DNA from: Anaerolineae bacterium
GTDB taxonomy: Bacteria; Chloroflexota; Anaerolineae; 4572-78; J111
Assembly (NCBI GenBank): GCA_023382535.1
Contig: JAHDWA010000156.1
Coordinates: 1 to 9,930 of the forward strand
DNA: 9,930 nucleotides
Reading direction: 5' to 3'
Part shown: piece after piece, positions 7,719 to 9,930 of the stretch
How positions within the stretch are numbered: position 1 is the stretch's first letter
How the letters are laid out: each line of letters begins with the position of its first letter
The notes under the pieces: model-generated
Told to the model about the DNA's origin: nothing
Seen by the model: only the letters and a program-made list of their open reading frames with translations
The model's database searches: none
Made by a program: the position numbers and the translations under genes

Positions 7719-7731
7719 TTTGGTAACCAAA
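7719..7731. repeat. Inverted repeat TTTGGT-A-ACCAAA
   Basis: A 6-base perfect dyad around one central base, with ATGCAT directly after it. It is one of several dyads clustered in the gap between the divergent genes; a protein-binding site is possible but unproven. Confidence 0.3.
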
Positions 7732-7739
7732 TGCATCAG

Positions 7740-7763
7740 CATAAGTAAGTAAGGCTACTTATG
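7740..7763. promoter_or_regulatory. Candidate NarL-type site: CATAAGTA and TACTTATG inverted repeat
   Basis: Perfect 8-base arms around an 8-base spacer. The inner heptamers ATAAGTA and TACTTAT fit the NarL half-site TACYYMT and its complement, and two NarL-family regulators are encoded on either side. The arms point the opposite way from the classical 7-2-7 NarL site, so the match is suggestive only. Confidence 0.35.
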
Positions 7764-8019
7764 GTATTTCTGCAAGTTTTGCCTTGATGTAGGCTTGGTT
7801 AAGGTGACGATAATTTTTGAGCATCCGTCGAAGGAAGTTGAGAGGTCCAGTAAAAATCTTACGAATTATAAGACCATTATAAGTTTTGGAGCAGGGTTGT
7901 CAAGAATTATGATACTACTCCTGGCTACTTGTAGCGCTACACCTGTTCCAATAGCTGTTCCTGGAGGACCCAACCCGGCTTCAACTCGCATCAATTCTTT
8001 ACACAATCTTTATCAACCC
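7764..8019. other. Rest of the divergent intergenic region
   Basis: AT-rich start, then mixed sequence with no supported gene. It contains a perfect 12-base palindrome TGTAGCGCTACA (7930-7941) overlapping CTAC-TT-GTAG, and two direct copies of CTGTTCC (7943-7949, 7956-7962). A plus-strand frame continuous with the first SHOCT gene is open here, but it contains the promoter and lacks a ribosome binding site. Confidence 0.4.
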
Positions 8020-8051
8020 TTCATCAGTCCTTCAAAAGGACTCTCTATAAT
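8020..8051 (+). promoter_or_regulatory. Promoter of the SHOCT operon with a dyad in a long spacer
   Basis: A consensus -10 TATAAT (8046-8051) lies about 68 bases before the first SHOCT start. The best -35 is a weak TTCATC (8020-8025), 20 bases away. The spacer contains AGTCCTT-CAA-AAGGACT (8026-8042), a perfect 7-base dyad. A long spacer filled by a dyad is the layout of MerR-family-controlled promoters such as those of CueR. No MerR gene is in the window, so the class of regulator is a guess. The -10 itself sits in CTCTAT-A-ATAGAG. Confidence 0.5.
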
Positions 8052-8073
8052 AGAGGCAAGATTACAAAGTAGA

Positions 8074-8094
8074 CGAGCCGCTTGCACCGGCTCG
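8074..8094 (+). other. 5' leader hairpin of the SHOCT operon
   Basis: CGAGCCG and CGGCTCG form a perfect 7-base-pair GC-rich stem with a 7-base loop in the predicted untranslated leader, 24 bases before the start codon. There is no U-run after it, so it is not a terminator. It may stabilise the message. Confidence 0.4.
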
Positions 8095-8118
8095 ATGACT
8101 GAATTTAGGAGGTGGATC

Positions 8119-8388
8119 ATGATGGATGGTGGTATGATGGGTGGCTTTGGCAGCTTTGGCTTAATGGGTGGACTCATTGGCTTGCTGTTAAATGTAGCTC
8201 TTCTGGTCGGAATTGTGTTGCTGGTGGTGTGGGCGGTGCAAAGGTTTAGTGGTTCAACCCACTCCGGTGCGCCCGCTGCTTCATCCCCTCAAGTTCTCTC
8301 GGCTCGCGAGATTCTTGACATTCGTTACACCAAAGGGGAATTAACCCGGGAAGAGTACCAGACCAGGCTCAGCGATATTTCGTCATAA
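8119..8388 (+). CDS. SHOCT-domain small membrane protein 1
   Basis: Product of 89 residues. A Met/Gly-rich N-terminus (MMDGGMMGGFGSFGLMGG) leads into one membrane helix (about 19-40), a short Ser/Pro/Ala linker, and a C-terminal SHOCT motif (about 59-86: VLSAREILDIRYTKGELTREEY). SHOCT is a short oligomerisation-type motif usually found at protein ends; the exact function of such mini-proteins is unknown. The Met-rich start could bind Cu(I), which would fit the copper genes nearby, but this is inference. The start was placed at 8119 because AGGAGGT sits 5 bases before it, although the frame is open much further upstream. It is 42 bases before a paralogue and shares its promoter and terminator. 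Confidence 0.88.
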   Translation: MMDGGMMGGFGSFGLMGGLIGLLLNVALLVGIVLLVVWAVQRFSGSTHSGAPAASSPQVLSAREILDIRYTKGELTREEYQTRLSDISS

Positions 8389-8430
8389 TTGCTAACCACA
8401 TTTAGTTCCTGTAGCAGGAGGTATTGAACC

Positions 8431-8667
8431 ATGATGGGTTTTGGATTAGGCATGGGACTGTTTGGCTTATTCTGGATGCTCCTTTTCTGGGGGGGAGTCA
8501 TTGCCCTGGCCGTCTGGCTAATCAGGCTACTATTCCCCACACTAGAAAAGTCGGATGACGGCGAAAAAGAGGTGTTATCGGCCCAAGAAATTCTCCAAAC
8601 GCGTTATGCCCAGGGGGAGTTAACGACCGGGCAATATCAAGAAATGCTGCAAACGATCCGGCAATAA
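8431..8667 (+). CDS. SHOCT-domain small membrane protein 2 (tandem paralogue)
   Basis: Product of 78 residues with the same plan as the gene before it: Met/Gly-rich start (MMGFGLGMGLFGLFWM), one membrane helix (about 9-34), a charged linker (EKSDDGEKE), and a SHOCT motif at about 48-76 (VLSAQEILQTRYAQGELTTGQY). The SHOCT parts align without gaps to the first copy (VLSAxEILxxRYxxGELTxxxY), while the N-termini differ, so the duplication is old. AGGAGGT lies 8 bases before the ATG. Both proteins probably sit in the cytoplasmic membrane and may form mixed oligomers. It is the last gene before the terminator at 8728. Confidence 0.88.
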   Translation: MMGFGLGMGLFGLFWMLLFWGGVIALAVWLIRLLFPTLEKSDDGEKEVLSAQEILQTRYAQGELTTGQYQEMLQTIRQ

Positions 8668-8727
8668 ACTTTGGTGTGTCCGAGGTACTTTATAAAGCCT
8701 CTGGCACGCAAGCCCATAGCCGTAGTT

Positions 8728-8768
8728 CGATGTTGCCTGAGACCCAATGGTCAGGCCACATCGTTTTG
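8728..8768 (+). terminator. Intrinsic terminator of the SHOCT operon
   Basis: Arms at 8728-8740 (CGATGTTGCCTGA) and 8751-8763 (TCAGGCCACATCG) pair at 12 of 13 positions around a 10-base loop and are followed by TTTTG. It lies 60 bases after the second SHOCT stop. The U-run is short, but stem strength and place fit well. Confidence 0.7.
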
Positions 8769-8922
8769 TCGTTATCACTCGGGCTTAATAGCCTAGCAAA
8801 CAGAGGGTTTTTAACAGTTTCACAAGGGTTCACTTTGATTGTCTCTTGGGTCTGGTTATCGTGAGAGGAACGGTTTAGCTCCTGAAGCTCGAAACCTGAT
8901 ATGAAAAGAATCATGCCTCAAT
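8769..8922. other. Intergenic stretch with nothing recognised
   Basis: The remainder of the 386-base gap between the second SHOCT gene and the degenerate regulator. No supported gene, repeat or RNA was seen here. A minus-strand frame at 8690-8914 has no ribosome binding site and runs through the terminator. Confidence 0.4.
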
Positions 8923-8958
8923 TTGTCCGAATTACATACTGAGACCTACAATATGTAA
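8923..8958 (+). promoter_or_regulatory. Candidate promoter of the degenerate regulator, overlapped by a dyad
   Basis: TTGTCC (8923-8928) and TACAAT (8947-8952) are spaced 18 bases apart, with a predicted start near 8959. A perfect 7-base inverted repeat, TTACATA (8932-8938) and TATGTAA (8952-8958), brackets the -10, so a bound repressor would block it. This would leave a leader of about 95 bases. Confidence 0.45.
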
Positions 8959-8999
8959 GAATGGTGGTGATAACCGGAAGGGTTTCAAATAGTGATTAA

Positions 9000-9049
9000 C
9001 CAGCCTGACCCTCCAGAGTTTGATTTTCCTGATCCTTCTTTCAGGCTGG
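9000..9049 (+). promoter_or_regulatory. Leader hairpin covering the ribosome binding site of the degenerate regulator
   Basis: CCAGCCTGA (9000-9008) is the exact complement of TCAGGCTGG (9041-9049). The 3' arm holds the only purine-rich sequence near the ATG at 9054 (AGG/GGCTGG), so folding would hide the ribosome binding site. The 32-base loop is long, so pairing in the cell is plausible but uncertain. Confidence 0.45.
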
Positions 9050-9053
9050 ACTG

Positions 9054-9692
9054 ATGGCTGAAACCATCTCGATTCACCTCTGCGTGCTGGGGGGTCCCAC
9101 GTTATGGCGGCTGGGACTGCAATCCCTGCTCGCCGGCCAGCCTAACCTGGCCAGAGTCACCCAGGCGGCCGATCCCACCCAGGTCGGCGATTCACCCGAC
9201 ATTTTTTTGTTGGACTGCCGCCACGTGGATGCGTTCCTATCCCCTCTCCTGACTTCTTTCCCCCATTCTAACTTGCTCATCATTGCCGATGAACTGAATG
9301 AATCAACGGTGCTGACCTGGCTGGACAGGGGTGTTCTTGGCTGCCTAGAGCGGGACACCTCCCTGCCGGCCTTGCTTAATACCATCCACCAGGTGGCTGC
9401 CGGAGAGGTCAGTCTACCCCAGGCGTTGGCCCTGCGGCTGGTCACCCGCCTGGCTCATCAATCAGCGGCCCCCATCGAAACTGTTTTACCCGAAGCTCTG
9501 TCTGAGCGTGAACGAGAGGTGCTCGTCCTGCTGTCCCAGGGGTTGAGTAACAAAGAAATCGCTCAGCGTCTCTATCTCAGCGTGCGCACTGTCGAGGGAC
9601 ACCTGGCTAACATTTACGGCAAATTAGGTCTCCACTCCCGAACCGAAGTGGCCCTCTACGCTGTCCGCCAGGGCTGGTTGGGGTCTACTTGA
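9054..9692 (+). CDS. NarL-type regulator with a degenerate receiver domain
   Basis: Product of 212 residues. The N-terminal part keeps the receiver fold pattern, but the key residues are lost: the acidic pair is Gly13-Gly14 (VLGG), the switch Thr/Ser is Ala78 (LIIAD), and the Lys is Arg100 (LERDTS). Only an Asp at the phosphorylation position remains (Asp54 in FLLDCRH). It therefore probably cannot be phosphorylated normally and may be controlled by ligand, partner or amount. The LuxR-type DNA-binding domain (about 149-210) is intact: LSEREREVLVLLSQGLSNKEIA, then TVEGHLANIYGKLGL. The recognition helix differs from that of the regulator at 6851-7525 by only conservative changes, so they may share targets. 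ATG at 9054 follows a stop in frame at 9030; its ribosome binding site is weak and lies in a hairpin arm. It is monocistronic or leads the next gene. Confidence 0.9.
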   Translation: MAETISIHLCVLGGPTLWRLGLQSLLAGQPNLARVTQAADPTQVGDSPDIFLLDCRHVDAFLSPLLTSFPHSNLLIIADELNESTVLTWLDRGVLGCLERDTSLPALLNTIHQVAAGEVSLPQALALRLVTRLAHQSAAPIETVLPEALSEREREVLVLLSQGLSNKEIAQRLYLSVRTVEGHLANIYGKLGLHSRTEVALYAVRQGWLGST

Positions 9693-9694
9693 CC

Positions 9695-9708
9695 AGGTAG
9701 AATTACCT
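9695..9708 (+). repeat. Small hairpin and CAGGTA direct repeats after the degenerate regulator
   Basis: AGGTA-GAAT-TACCT starts 3 bases after the stop and is followed by ATTTT, so it could be a weak terminator. CAGGTA recurs at 9694-9699, 9728-9733 and 9757-9762, just before and inside the promoter of the next gene, which also suits binding sites. Confidence 0.3.
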
Positions 9709-9744
9709 ATTTTCTCCCCTCTCAAAACAGGTAGTTCAACGCTG

Positions 9745-9771
9745 TTGACAAACAGCCAGGTATGATATGCT
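9745..9771 (+). promoter_or_regulatory. Candidate promoter of the last gene
   Basis: A perfect -35 TTGACA (9745-9750) is followed 15 bases later by TATGCT (9766-9771). The spacing is short and the -10 is weak, so activation by a regulator is likely if it is used. The gene start is about 40 bases further on. Confidence 0.4.
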
Positions 9772-9811
9772 CATGGTGAGCCTGGCCACAGAACTTAACC
9801 AGGTGAGAAGA

Positions 9812-9930
9812 ATGATGACCAAGACCCGTTTAGCTCTATTGAGCACCCTCGCCGACATGCATACTCAGCCCATCCAGTACAATCTGGCTTCTTTGGCAAA
9901 CATCTTAGCCAAGGTGGCGCCGGACCTGCT
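9812..9930 (+). CDS. 5' fragment of an unrecognised gene
   Basis: The frame starts at 9812 (or at the adjacent ATG at 9815, at better distance from AGGTGAG at 9801-9807) and is open to the window end. Its visible 39 residues read MMTKTRLALLSTLADMHTQP and continue with helical-looking sequence (NLASLANILAKVAPDLL). No domain can be named from so little. Starts of this kind are found before sensor or signalling domains in similar bacteria, but this is only an impression. It follows the degenerate regulator by 119 bases with its own candidate promoter. Confidence 0.55.
   Translation, partial: MMTKTRLALLSTLADMHTQPIQYNLASLANILAKVAPDL

Noticed and set aside
7795..8118. N-terminal extension of the first SHOCT protein, including a lipoprotein-like MILLLATCSATP stretch
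   Set aside because: No ribosome binding site near 7795 or 7909, the TATAAT promoter lies inside, and AGGAGGT before 8119 marks a better start.
8681..8700. CTTTATAAAG palindrome flanked by GAGG and CCTC
   Set aside because: The stem needs a 2-base bulge, has no U-run, and lies just before a much better terminator.
8690..8914. Minus-strand frame of 74 codons after the SHOCT genes
   Set aside because: It runs through the terminator hairpin, has no ribosome binding site, and resembles nothing known.

Overview
The window looks like a chromosomal stretch of a moderately GC-rich, free-living bacterium. The mix of a two-HMA copper P-type ATPase, Cache-type NarL-family two-component genes, SHOCT-domain mini-membrane proteins and NarL-like regulators is the sort of gene set seen in Chloroflexota (Anaerolineae-like). 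That placement is an impression from gene style, not a search result.

Left block (about 1-3834, all on the minus strand): a metal-homeostasis cluster. Read in the direction of transcription, it starts with a possible 44-residue CxxC peptide (very uncertain). Next come a small unrecognised Cys/His protein, a divergent CsoR/FrmR-family repressor, a complete Cu(I)-exporting ATPase of CopA type, and a small two-helix membrane protein cut by the window edge. Gaps from csoR onward are 25-29 bases, so csoR-copA-membrane protein is a likely operon. The repressor and the Cys/His protein begin with near-identical leaders, also visible in the DNA.

Middle block (3835-7525): about 640 bases with no convincing gene, then three minus-strand genes: a NarL/FixJ response regulator, its Cache-HAMP-HisKA_3 sensor kinase 2 bases downstream, and a small lipoprotein with a His motif. 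The kinase probably reads an extracytoplasmic signal and phosphorylates the regulator. The lipoprotein may be part of the response or of sensing.

Right block (7526-9930, plus strand): a roughly 590-base divergent intergenic region rich in inverted repeats. One repeat resembles NarL heptamers, and another sits in the 20-base spacer of a TATAAT promoter. Two tandem SHOCT proteins follow, with Met/Gly-rich N-termini and one membrane helix each, ended by a good intrinsic terminator. After them comes a NarL-type regulator whose receiver domain has lost most phosphorylation residues; its recognition helix is almost the same as that of the canonical regulator. The last gene is only a 5' fragment.

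Taken together, this reads as a copper/envelope-stress neighbourhood: export (CopA), metal or thiol sensing (CsoR-like), and envelope signalling (kinase/regulator, SHOCT proteins). No mobile element, CRISPR array, rRNA or tRNA was seen. The most unusual points are the CsoR variant with Tyr in place of the ligand His, the shared leader, the degenerate receiver, and the start-site hairpin before that regulator.
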